This document shows positions 1 through 7,195 of a stretch of DNA of 18,009 nt, one piece after another. The notes below the pieces were generated by a model. The model ran no database searches and was not told where the DNA came from. It was given only the letters and a program-made list of their open reading frames with translations. This DNA comes from JAJYSO01 sp964451785 (GTDB lineage Bacteria; Bacteroidota; Bacteroidia; Flavobacteriales; Flavobacteriaceae), in NCBI GenBank assembly GCA_964451785.1, contig CAYVJG010000045.1, forward strand, positions 1-18,009, given 5' to 3'. The position numbers were made by a program, and so were the translations under genes. The stretch's first letter is position 1; each line of letters begins with the position of its first letter.

Positions 1-2467
1 CAGCATCACCTACTTGTTCCAAACGTACATAGATTATTTCGGGGTCACCTGTAGTATTTTCATAAGCCTCAGGAGTAGCAATAGGGTTTGTTGCATTAAT
101 AGCATCATCACTAGAGTTGTAATAAGTTACTTCGTATTCATCAGAGGCATAATTGCCGAGTACATTGTCAGTATTTAATGATAAATCAAATGTAGAACTT
201 TGTGCTTCGTCATTATAACAAGCTTCTAAATCGTCTAGGGTACCAATGGTTAATGAGCCGTGGCAAATTTCAAAATTGGACACGAGGTAGCAACCCGTTA
301 ATTCATCTGCTGCATAGCCTTCAATACGGGTCCAAATGGTATAACAATCATCAGTTGCGTTAGGGAATTGGAATGTTTCAGGGTTGTCAACGGCATTTGT
401 GCCAGCTTCCGCGTCGGCTTCAGATAAGTAATAAGTAATGACAAAATCATCCGGATTTTGATTACCTAAAATATTATCGTCATTAGTAGTCAAGTCAAAT
501 TCAGGTTGAAGTTCAGCTGAGCAAATAAACTTATCTTCGGGTAGCGTTTGCTCTAAAACAGGAGTAGGCAAGAAATCAACCACAATAGTGTCTGCACTGA
601 TACAGTCGGCATCGAGGAAAGAAGCATCTACATTGATGATATACTCACCACTCTCAGTTACGTTTAACGAATCAGCAGTAGCATCAGGAATGAGTACATC
701 ATCTTTATACCAAGAAAACTCAATTCCTTCAATTGGTTCTATACCAGAATACAGCGTGATGGTGTCTCCAATACAAGAAGAATTCCCTGCTTCAGCATTA
801 ATATCCGGACCGAGATCCACGCCGCCAATATCAAAACTACCAGCCTCTAAAAATACAGCTGAATCTAAAATATTGTCGCCTCGATCGCCAATAACCAACT
901 TTATGTGATAGACTTCTCCGGGTGTGACAGGTGAAGAAGCTGTCATTTTAACCGTGTTACCTAAAAAGTTAGCAGCAGCATCCTCAGGTGGAGCACCACC
1001 AAATCCATAATAAGTATCGAAGTACTCTTCATTAGAAGAGGGACAGCCGCCATTGTACTGCCCATCGCGAATGGTTGTTACGGCTACAGGAGTAGTTGTG
1101 CCGGGAACCACAGCTAAATTGGTGGTGTTTCCAGCTTCATCCGTCAAGTAAAAAGCAAAAACATCCGAGAATGTACATTGATAGCCACCATATTCTTCAG
1201 AAGCAAAAAGAAAATTAAAAGAGAGTTGATTGGCAAAAGAAACAAAATCAAACTCAATAATAGTGGCATTGTGCGAAGCAGGACCACCAGAGCCTTCAAT
1301 TTGATCAATTAGGTCATCGAGGTCGGGGTCGCCAGGCCAGTTGAATGATCCATTGCCTTGTGAACTCGTCTCCGGACCTTCAGCAGATTCGGCGTTCCCG
1401 GAGCTTAAAATTACCCCTTCTGTAATCGGGAAGTCAGTAAAGGGCGAGTCAAAATAGCCAATACTTTTGAAAGTCTCACCATTAGTACCTGCACTTGAAT
1501 AGGTGATGTTACTCACTTGCGCACAAGCATTGTTTATAAGAATATCTTTAACGAGTTCTTCAACCGTGTAGGTATCCGTTTCAACAACAATGGTGCTCGG
1601 CATAACTTTCACCGGAATAGTAAAGGTGTAGCTACAGCCTTGATCGTCAGTTACAGTTAAGGTAACGTCAAAGGTATCTTCCTGATCATAGATGTGAGAA
1701 ACAGGATTATTAGTTTGAGAAGCATTGGTGATATCGCCATCGCCAAAATCCCATTGATAGGTGGCGCCTTGATCACTGGTTTCAAAATCTACAAGCGCAG
1801 AGAAATCAATACTTTGATTTTTAGGGACTTTATACACCCCATCATCAAGGCTGAGGGTCTCGCCATCTAAAATGACAGAGAGGTCTGCTGTAATTTGTTG
1901 ACAAGGGTCAGTGCAGCTAATATCAGCAGTAAATCCAAAAACATTAGGAACATTAGGGACCTCACCATCATCATCTGTTCCTATGTATTCAAAGGTTAAG
2001 CAACCTGAGGTGTTATTGCCGGAAGCGACAATGGTTCCGGGGTTAGTGTTGCCACTAAACGTGCCAATTAAAGGTGCGCTGGTTGAATTACCATCATAAA
2101 TTTTTAAGGTATAAAATTGTGAAAGTTGAAATTCTGTAAAGTTGACTTTGATAACCTGATCAGCGGTACCAGGGCAAATAGTGACGATTTTAGAACCTAT
2201 AAATCCGTAGAGTCCACCTGATTCTGATCCATCGGTTAACTGGCCATCACATTGTTCAAAAGTAGTCCCTGAATCGTCTTGATCAGCCATATAGATTGTA
2301 GTGCCATCAACAGTAAAGTTAGATGTAGGCATAAAACTAGCCGAAATAAGCGTAGCAGCTTGTGGTGAAGACGAGGTTTTATGGGGTTGAAGGGGCAGGA
2401 AGTGACTGGCCGTTAAACTACCAATCAATAATAATATAAATATTAATATTAGCTTTCTTTTCATCAT
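1..2467 (-). CDS. Large secreted multidomain surface protein (CUB-like, PKD, choice-of-anchor L), probably T9SS cargo; C-terminus outside window
   Basis: The frame is open for 822 codons from ATG at 2467 (a second ATG follows at 2464) to the window edge, so the gene is partial at its 3' end. Residues 1-25 form a signal peptide (MMKRK then a run of I/L). Residues about 50-187 look CUB-like: beta-rich, with the motifs LKIYDG and CLTFEYIG and paired cysteines. Residues about 210-290 are a PKD domain (YQWDFGDG, TLTVTDDQG). Residues about 296-545 match the choice-of-anchor L type (LSFNFLFASEEYGGY, then VFAFYLTD and KLVIGDRGDNILDSAVFLEAGSF). Residues about 550-632 are Ig/PKD-like (FSWYKDD, SGEYIINV). 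From about 640 two copies of a repeat follow (FDLT/FDLS, NILG/NVLG, VITYY/EVTYY, then WTR/YVR). This layout is typical of flavobacterial proteins ending in a type B T9SS sorting domain, which would lie beyond the window; that is inference. Likely exported and cell-surface attached or released; a role in adhesion or polymer binding is only a guess. Confidence 0.88.
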   Translation of the reverse strand, partial: MMKRKLILIFILLLIGSLTASHFLPLQPHKTSSSPQAATLISASFMPTSNFTVDGTTIYMADQDDSGTTFEQCDGQLTDGSESGGLYGFIGSKIVTICPGTADQVIKVNFTEFQLSQFYTLKIYDGNSTSAPLIGTFSGNTNPGTIVASGNNTSGCLTFEYIGTDDDGEVPNVPNVFGFTADISCTDPCQQITADLSVILDGETLSLDDGVYKVPKNQSIDFSALVDFETSDQGATYQWDFGDGDITNASQTNNPVSHIYDQEDTFDVTLTVTDDQGCSYTFTIPVKVMPSTIVVETDTYTVEELVKDILINNACAQVSNITYSSAGTNGETFKSIGYFDSPFTDFPITEGVILSSGNAESAEGPETSSQGNGSFNWPGDPDLDDLIDQIEGSGGPASHNATIIEFDFVSFANQLSFNFLFASEEYGGYQCTFSDVFAFYLTDEAGNTTNLAVVPGTTTPVAVTTIRDGQYNGGCPSSNEEYFDTYYGFGGAPPEDAAANFLGNTVKMTASSPVTPGEVYHIKLVIGDRGDNILDSAVFLEAGSFDIGGVDLGPDINAEAGNSSCIGDTITLYSGIEPIEGIEFSWYKDDVLIPDATADSLNVTESGEYIINVDASFLDADCISADTIVVDFLPTPVLEQTLPEDKFICSAELQPEFDLTTNDDNILGNQNPDDFVITYYLSEADAEAGTNAVDNPETFQFPNATDDCYTIWTRIEGYAADELTGCYLVSNFEICHGSLTIGTLDDLEACYNDEAQSSTFDLSLNTDNVLGNYASDEYEVTYYNSSDDAINATNPIATPEAYENTTGDPEIIYVRLEQVGDA

Positions 2468-2634
2468 TTTTATTTGGGACGTTAATAGTACATTAAAAAA
2501 AACAGATAACCAAATAAAGATTAATAATTTTTTATAATTACGTAATGTTAAATTGTAAAAACATCCGCGTTGTATAGGGTTTTCTGAGCTCCATGTTTTT
2601 TTAGTTGAACATTTATTTTGATTTGGAATCGTTT

Positions 2635-2642
2635 TATATTTG
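2635..2642 (+). promoter_or_regulatory. Possible -7 promoter element in front of the GC-rich element
   Basis: TATATTTG matches the Bacteroidota -7 consensus TAnnTTTG exactly. It lies about 30 bp before the GC-rich structured element and points into it. The nearest upstream TTTTG (2616-2620) is only 14 bp away, which is short for a -33 box, so the match may be by chance in AT-rich DNA. Confidence 0.25.
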
Positions 2643-2671
2643 TAGGCGATTGTTTTGTTATTTTTTTTCTT

Positions 2672-2880
2672 GGGCGTGCCCCCGCGCAGCTCACAGTAAT
2701 CGTTCCAGCTCTCCGTTAGCTATCTGCTTAATCAATCCGTTACCCCATCTCTAATCGCGCGGGGTCGGGCTTTCGGCAGTCGCTTTTTGCGGCTAAATTT
2801 GGCGCTAATTCACAGAGGTTTATTTTTAAAACCGCCGCAAAAGAGCTTCAACAAATGCCTCAATCCCTCACGCAAAACGA
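2672..2880. repeat. Structured GC-rich intergenic element with nested inverted repeats
   Basis: This stretch is much richer in G and C than the DNA around it and has no convincing gene. CCCCGCGC (2680-2687) pairs perfectly with GCGCGGGG (2757-2764) across a 69-base loop. Further on, TTTTGCGGC (2785-2793) pairs perfectly with GCCGCAAAA (2834-2842), and inside that lies a weaker GGTTT/AAACC pairing (about 2818-2833). The tail has CAATCCCTCACGCAAAA. From memory it resembles dispersed intergenic elements of flavobacterial genomes that begin GGGCGT and contain GGGTCGGGCT; this was not searched. A frame of about 65 codons (about 2704-2898) is open on the plus strand but has no ATG and no family resemblance, so I do not call it a gene. 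It could be a mobile-element remnant, a REP-like element or a structured RNA. Confidence 0.5.
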
Positions 2881-3004
2881 CTCAAATTGATATAAGTTAA
2901 TAAAGAATAACAGGTGTAATAATTTGAAAATTATATAATTAGGTAGTTGTGAGTTAATATAAGGTGCAAAACTTACAGGGCTATACTTTGCTGAGAGCAG
3001 TTTT

Positions 3005-3021
3005 ATATAGTAAGACTATAT
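3005..3021. repeat. Short perfect hairpin in the folE upstream region
   Basis: ATATAGT (3005-3011) and ACTATAT (3015-3021) pair perfectly around AAG. A GC-rich near-palindrome (ATTGCGCAGCGCGAAT) follows at once. No T-tract follows, so a terminator is unlikely. The rest of 2881-3170 is AT-rich and I see no gene in it. Confidence 0.35.
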
Positions 3022-3171
3022 CGATTGCGCAGCGCGAATTATGAAGAACATTTAAAATCTAGAAATAAGAGTAGATAGAGAAATGATGGAGGAATGCTAT
3101 TTGAGCAGGTACTGAGCAGTAAACTCACAAGTATCCTTTTGTAATTTACAGGTTTGCAAATACAAAATCAC

Positions 3172-3179
3172 TACCTTTG
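3172..3179 (+). promoter_or_regulatory. Likely folE promoter (-7 element TACCTTTG)
   Basis: TACCTTTG fits TAnnTTTG and lies 29 bp before the folE ATG. A TTTG at 3153-3156 could be the -33 box, but its 15-bp spacer is short. The palindrome TTTGCAAA occurs twice with a 23-bp period (3153-3160 and 3176-3183), the second overlapping the -7 element. That might be a binding site or chance. Confidence 0.5.
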
Positions 3180-3208
3180 CAAATTGTAATTATAATGTCA
3201 TTGTTTTG

Positions 3209-3886
3209 ATGGACGCAAATTCAATACACACAATAGATGAAATGGGCGATGATCACATTAGTGCAAATCGTCAAACCCCAATGCGAAAAGATGCTTTTGA
3301 GAAATCAGATGCAGAGAAAATTGAGCTTATCCAGAAAGATGTACGCCATATCATGGAAACGTTAGGGCTCGATTTAACTGATGATAGCCTAAAGGGTACT
3401 CCTAAGCGCGTGGCAAAATCTTTTGTCAACGAACTTTTTGCAGGCTTAAATCCAGCTAATAAACCCAGTGCCTCGGTGTTTGATAATAAATATCAATACG
3501 GTGAGATGTTGGTAGAGAAGAATATTGTGGTCTATTCCACTTGCGAGCATCATTTGTTGCCTATTATTGGGCGTGCACATGTAGCTTATATTTCAAATGG
3601 AACTGTAGTGGGCTTGTCAAAAATGAATCGCATTGTAGATTATTACGCCAAACGACCTCAGGTACAAGAACGATTGACCTTGCAGATAGTTGAAGAATTA
3701 CAAGCGGTGCTGAATACAAAAAATGTAGCTTGTGTGATTGATGCCAAGCATTTGTGTGTGAATAGTCGTGGGATTAGAGACATTGAAAGTAGTACGGTGA
3801 CTGGTGAATTTGGCGGTCAATTTAAAGAGCCACACGTGAAGCGTGAATTTTTAGAGTACATCAGATTGAAAACTAAATTTGAATAG
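3209..3886 (+). CDS. folE: GTP cyclohydrolase I
   Basis: Converts GTP to 7,8-dihydroneopterin triphosphate, the first step of tetrahydrofolate and biopterin synthesis, in the cytoplasm. The 225-aa product has the family core from about residue 35. The Zn site is visible as C112 and H115 in STCEHHLLP and C183 in KHLCVNSRG; catalytic histidines are H114 and H181 (the equivalents of E. coli C110, H112, H113, H179 and C181). The GTP-binding region LSKMNRIV and the C-terminal GxF motif (TGEFGGQF) are present. I choose ATG at 3209. An in-frame TTG directly before it (3206) is less likely, and an ATG at 3194 reads into a stop. The first 30 residues are poorly conserved, as usual for the family. cysS follows after 39 bp with no terminator, so the two are probably co-transcribed. 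Confidence 0.97.
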   Translation: MDANSIHTIDEMGDDHISANRQTPMRKDAFEKSDAEKIELIQKDVRHIMETLGLDLTDDSLKGTPKRVAKSFVNELFAGLNPANKPSASVFDNKYQYGEMLVEKNIVVYSTCEHHLLPIIGRAHVAYISNGTVVGLSKMNRIVDYYAKRPQVQERLTLQIVEELQAVLNTKNVACVIDAKHLCVNSRGIRDIESSTVTGEFGGQFKEPHVKREFLEYIRLKTKFE

Positions 3887-3925
3887 AATTTTATTGCAGT
3901 TAACTATTAAATCTCAAGTAAAAAA

Positions 3926-5413
3926 ATGAAATTATACGAGACCCAAGAGTTGAAAATTTACAATTCACTTTCAGGTGAAAAAGAAACTTTTAAGAGTCTG
4001 ACAGAAGGCTATGTCGGGATGTATGTTTGTGGCCCTACGGTTTACAGTAAAGTACATTTGGGAAATTGTCGTACGTTTATTTCATTTGATTTGGTATTTC
4101 GTTATTTAAAACACTTGGGTTATAAAGTGCGTTACGTGCGCAATATTACCGATGCAGGTCACTTAGAAAACGATGAAGATGCCGGTGAAGACCGCATTGC
4201 TAAAAAAGCACGCTTAGAGCAGATAGAACCTATGGAAGTAGTGCAGAAATACACCGTTGATTTCCATAACATACTTCAACGCTTCAATAACTTACCACCA
4301 AGTATTGAACCGACAGCTACAGGACATATTGTAGAGCAAATAGAAATCATTAAAACCATTTTAGAGAAAGGTTTTGCTTATGAAGCCAATGGTTCGGTCT
4401 ATTTTGATGTCAAAAAATACAATGAACACGAGCATTACGGCATACTCAGTGGCCGTAAGCTAGAAGACATGATTCACAATACGCGAACACTTAGTGCGCA
4501 AAGTGATAAACGCAATCCGCAAGATTTTGCTTTGTGGAAAAAAGCGGAGCCACAACACATCATGCGTTGGCCTTCGCCGTGGAGTTTAGGATTTCCAGGC
4601 TGGCATTTAGAATGTACGGTGATGAGTAATAAATACTTAGGTGAACAGTTTGATATTCACGGCGGCGGAATGGATTTAAAATTCCCACATCACGAAGCTG
4701 AAATTGCTCAAGGGCAAGCTGCGCATGGTGAAAGTCCGGTGCGCTATTGGATGCATGCTAATTTGCTGACGCTTAACGGTCAAAAAATGGCGAAAAGTAC
4801 AGGGAATAATATCCTTCCTGAAGAATTGTTTACAGGAGATAATCCTAATTTGAGTAAAGCCTATTCGCCGAGTGTTGCACGCTTTTTTATGATGCAAGCC
4901 AACTACCGCAGCATTTTAGACTTTTCAGATGCAGCTTTACAGGCTGCTGAAAAAGGTTTTAACCGTTTGATGGATGCCTTGTTGCTGTTACCGGAATTAA
5001 AAATTTCAGCAGCTTCTTCATTTGATGTAAAGCGCTGGAAGCAAGATTGCTATGATGCGATGAATGACGATTTTAATAGCCCGGGATTAATTGCAAAACT
5101 ATTTGAAGCTGTAAAATTTATCAATGCTGTTCAAGCGGGAAAAGCAACTCTTTCGGCTGATGATCAAAACTTGCTCAGTGAAGCTTTAAATGTGTTTAGT
5201 TTTGATATTTTAGGTTTAGAAGCTATAGGTGCTGCGCAAGGAGGGAGTCAAGATCGCGAACGCTTAGAAAAAGTTGTTCAATTATTGATTGATTTACGCA
5301 AACGCGCACGTGATAATCGCGATTATGAAATGAGTGATAAAATTCGCGATGCTTTAGTAGACTTAAATATTCAGCTTAAAGATTCTAAAGAAGGAACGAG
5401 CTTTGTATTGTAA
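3926..5413 (+). CDS. cysS: Cysteinyl-tRNA synthetase
   Basis: A class I aminoacyl-tRNA synthetase that charges tRNA-Cys in the cytoplasm. The 495-aa product is of normal length. The HIGH motif is HLGN (residues 44-47) after CGPTVYSKV; the KMSKS motif is KMAKS (287-291). The Zn site that selects cysteine is C35, C230 (GWHLEC), H255 and E259 (FPHHEAE), with the same spacing as C28/C209/H234/E238 of E. coli. The C-terminal part (about 330-495) is the helical DALR-type domain, ending in a tRNA-binding tail with DKIRDAL. The next gene, yidD, begins 5 bp after the stop, so they share a transcript. Confidence 0.98.
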   Translation: MKLYETQELKIYNSLSGEKETFKSLTEGYVGMYVCGPTVYSKVHLGNCRTFISFDLVFRYLKHLGYKVRYVRNITDAGHLENDEDAGEDRIAKKARLEQIEPMEVVQKYTVDFHNILQRFNNLPPSIEPTATGHIVEQIEIIKTILEKGFAYEANGSVYFDVKKYNEHEHYGILSGRKLEDMIHNTRTLSAQSDKRNPQDFALWKKAEPQHIMRWPSPWSLGFPGWHLECTVMSNKYLGEQFDIHGGGMDLKFPHHEAEIAQGQAAHGESPVRYWMHANLLTLNGQKMAKSTGNNILPEELFTGDNPNLSKAYSPSVARFFMMQANYRSILDFSDAALQAAEKGFNRLMDALLLLPELKISAASSFDVKRWKQDCYDAMNDDFNSPGLIAKLFEAVKFINAVQAGKATLSADDQNLLSEALNVFSFDILGLEAIGAAQGGSQDRERLEKVVQLLIDLRKRARDNRDYEMSDKIRDALVDLNIQLKDSKEGTSFVL

Positions 5414-5418
5414 ACAAG

Positions 5419-5670
5419 ATGTTAAAAAAAATCCTCATAGCGCCTTTTATAGCTTTGGTGAAAGTTTATCAATATGTCATTTCTCCTTTGTTACCCAAAT
5501 CCTGTCGTTATGAACCGACTTGTTCTCATTATACCATTGAAGCCCTGCGTGTCCACGGATTGTGGAAAGGTGGGGCTTTATCTATTAAGCGAATATTGAG
5601 TTGCCATCCGTGGGGTGGATCGGGTTATGATCCGGTACCACCAAAAGAAGCTGCGGATAAAAAAGATTGA
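5419..5670 (+). CDS. yidD: Membrane protein insertion efficiency factor YidD
   Basis: A small (83 aa) peripheral inner-membrane protein that aids YidC/Sec-dependent insertion of membrane proteins. The family core is all visible: an amphipathic N-terminal helix (MLKKILIAPFIALVKVYQ), then SCRYEPTCSHY, GLWKGG, IKRILSCHPW and GGSGYDPVP, with the three conserved cysteines (CRYEPTC and SCHPW). The start is the ATG 5 bp after cysS. Many bacteria carry yidD beside rnpA-yidC; here it sits between cysS and lgt, an order seen in flavobacteria. Confidence 0.96.
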   Translation: MLKKILIAPFIALVKVYQYVISPLLPKSCRYEPTCSHYTIEALRVHGLWKGGALSIKRILSCHPWGGSGYDPVPPKEAADKKD

Positions 5671-5674
5671 TTTC

Positions 5675-5709
5675 GCGTTCAGTTTGCTGAAAACGCTATA
5701 TTTGTTTTT
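5675..5709 (+). terminator. Possible weak terminator or attenuator between yidD and lgt
   Basis: GCGTTCAG (5675-5682) pairs with CTGAAAACGC (5687-5696), with two bulged bases and a TTTG loop, and a T-rich run follows (to 5709). The stem is imperfect and overlaps a promoter-like TATATTTG, so termination would be partial at best. Confidence 0.3.
5697..5704 (+). promoter_or_regulatory. Possible internal promoter for lgt (-7 element TATATTTG)
   Basis: TATATTTG fits TAnnTTTG and ends 19 bp before the lgt ATG, a good distance for a short leader. No -33 TTTG at the usual spacing is seen. lgt may therefore be transcribed both from here and by read-through from folE-cysS-yidD. Confidence 0.4.
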
Positions 5710-5723
5710 CTAAAATTAAATTT

Positions 5724-6578
5724 ATGTTGACCTCTGCCATTGTTTGGGATCCACCTTTAGGTATTAACCTAGGGTTTTATACTCTACGTTATTACAGCAT
5801 GATGTATTTAGTAGCTTTTGTTTTGGGCTGGTATATCATGAAAGCTATTTATAAACGCGAAGGTGTAGATTTAGAAAAACTCGATCCCTTATTTATATAT
5901 ACGGTATTAGCTACCTTGATCGGGGCACGTTTAGGGCATGTCTTGTTTTATCAACCTGAATTGTTTATCGAAAAACCGCTATCGGTGTTTTTGCCGTTCC
6001 AGTTTAGACCGCATTTTGAATTTACTGGTTTTCAAGGATTGGCAAGTCATGGAGCAGCGATAGGCATTGTAATCGCCATGTATTTGTACAGTAAAAAAAT
6101 CCTTAAGAAACCGATTTTATGGATTTTAGATCGCGTGGTGATTCCGGTGTCAATTGGGGGGATGTTTATTCGGTTTGGCAATTTTATGAATTCTGAAATT
6201 GTCGGTAAACCAACCGGGTCAGATTTTGGAGTTATTTTTGTTGAATATCCTGCTAAAGTGGGGCTTCCTGGGCCTGCAGTGCCGCGCTATCCGGCGCAGC
6301 TATATGAAGGAATTTGCTATTTGATTATCTTTTTTGTTCTGTGGTATATCTATAAGAAAACCGATAAACGCCAATGGACAGGCTATATCTTTGGCTTGTT
6401 TTTAATTTTACTGTGGACAGTCCGCTTTTTGATAGAGTTTATTAAAGCACCACAGGTTGAAGATCGCGCTTCATGGTTTTTAAATACAGGACAGCTACTC
6501 AGTGTTCCATTTATCATTTTAGGATTTTACTTGCTGTATCGCGCTAAAAAGAAACACCACCAAACTGCTAAAGCTTAG
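5724..6578 (+). CDS. lgt: Prolipoprotein diacylglyceryl transferase
   Basis: An integral inner-membrane enzyme that moves diacylglycerol from phosphatidylglycerol to the lipobox cysteine of prolipoproteins, the first step of lipoprotein maturation. The 284-aa product has about seven hydrophobic segments. Family motifs are the HG pair in SHGAAIG (109-110, the site of E. coli H103), the signature RFGNFMNSEIVG (R150 onward, with I in place of the usual G before the R), and RYPAQLYEG (188-196). The N-terminal WDP and LRYYSMMY fit the family. The gene ends 3 bp before a lipoprotein gene whose product is itself an Lgt substrate, so the pair is probably translated from one message. Confidence 0.97.
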   Translation: MLTSAIVWDPPLGINLGFYTLRYYSMMYLVAFVLGWYIMKAIYKREGVDLEKLDPLFIYTVLATLIGARLGHVLFYQPELFIEKPLSVFLPFQFRPHFEFTGFQGLASHGAAIGIVIAMYLYSKKILKKPILWILDRVVIPVSIGGMFIRFGNFMNSEIVGKPTGSDFGVIFVEYPAKVGLPGPAVPRYPAQLYEGICYLIIFFVLWYIYKKTDKRQWTGYIFGLFLILLWTVRFLIEFIKAPQVEDRASWFLNTGQLLSVPFIILGFYLLYRAKKKHHQTAKA

Positions 6579-6581
6579 CTT

Positions 6582-7082
6582 ATGAAAATGCAATTAACTA
6601 AGATCGCTTTGTGTTTGTTGATAACTGTTGGAATGTTGAGTTGTAAAAACGACTCATCCTCAGAACACAAGTCTATAGATACAGAGGATATTCAATTTAC
6701 CAAAGAAGGTGAATTGACCTTTTATGGGCAAGACAGTACAGTGTTGAAAACGGTGAATATCGAGTTGGCTAAATCGGCTTATGAGCAGCAAACAGGTTTG
6801 ATGTACCGAAAGAGTATGGCCGAAAATCAGGGGATGTTGTTTATCTATTCCAATGAACAACCACGTCCTTATTTTTATATGAAAAACACCTATATCGGCT
6901 TAGACTTGATTTATATTAATGCGGCTTATAAAGTGGTCGATATAAATGCCAATGCACAGCCATTTGATGAATCGACACTTCCTTCTGATGCCCCGGCGCA
7001 GTATGTACTTGAGGTCAATGATGGGATGGCGCAAAAATGGGGAATTCAGATAGGTGATTTTGTAAAAATGAACTTGGAATAA
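6582..7082 (+). CDS. DUF192 family lipoprotein
   Basis: The 166-aa product begins with a lipoprotein signal peptide: MKMQLTK, a hydrophobic core, and the lipobox GMLSC with the lipidated cysteine at 21. A charged linker follows (to about 45). The rest is a DUF192 domain (about 60-165): AYEQQTGLMYRKSM, GMLFIY, FYMKNTYIGLDLIYI and YVLEVNDG. The function of DUF192 is not established. The mature protein should be anchored in a membrane facing the periplasm. A second in-frame ATG two codons later (6588) is an alternative start. It directly follows lgt and ends the block; about 110 bp then separate it from the channel gene. Confidence 0.93.
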   Translation: MKMQLTKIALCLLITVGMLSCKNDSSSEHKSIDTEDIQFTKEGELTFYGQDSTVLKTVNIELAKSAYEQQTGLMYRKSMAENQGMLFIYSNEQPRPYFYMKNTYIGLDLIYINAAYKVVDINANAQPFDESTLPSDAPAQYVLEVNDGMAQKWGIQIGDFVKMNLE

Positions 7083-7103
7083 GATAAAATGAACCTGTGA
7101 TTT

Positions 7104-7135
7104 TTTGGTTTAGTTTAACTAAATGCGTTACTTTG
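7104..7135 (+). promoter_or_regulatory. Likely promoter of the channel gene (TTTG-N20-TTACTTTG)
   Basis: TTTG (7104-7107) and TTACTTTG (7128-7135, one mismatch to TAnnTTTG) are 20 bp apart, a plausible spacing for -33 and -7 boxes of the Bacteroidota primary sigma factor. The start codon is 60 bp downstream. The palindrome at 7109-7123 fills most of the spacer. Confidence 0.5.
7109..7123. promoter_or_regulatory. Operator-like palindrome, copy 1
   Basis: TTTAGTTTAACTAAA is a perfect inverted repeat (7-bp arms around one T). It lies between the putative -33 and -7 boxes, where a bound protein would block RNA polymerase. The regulator is unknown and no regulator gene is adjacent. Confidence 0.45.
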
Positions 7136-7171
7136 TAGTAAAATGGGGCTTTTTCAGCGCTTCACATGTGT

Positions 7172-7185
7172 TTTGGTTAACTAAA
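7172..7185. promoter_or_regulatory. Operator-like palindrome, copy 2
   Basis: TTTGGTTAACTAAA (arms match at 6 of 7 positions) shares TTAACTAAATG with the extended copy 1. It ends 10 bp before the channel start codon. The centres of the two copies are about 62-63 bp apart, close to six helical turns. Confidence 0.4.
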
Positions 7186-7195
7186 TGATAGAATT

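Noticed and set aside
588..908. Plus-strand open frame of 106 codons
   Set aside because: It is antisense to the surface protein gene, whose frame has clear domains and a signal peptide; the plus-strand product has no recognisable features.
1911..2099. Plus-strand open frame of 62 codons
   Set aside because: Also antisense within the surface protein gene, low in complexity and without family resemblance.
2704..2898. Plus-strand frame of about 65 codons across the GC-rich element
   Set aside because: No ATG in frame and no recognisable protein; the inverted repeats explain the sequence better than coding does.
3194..3208. Upstream ATG at 3194 as folE start, and TTG at 3206
   Set aside because: The ATG at 3194 meets a stop after four codons; the TTG directly precedes a good ATG at 3209 and is not needed.
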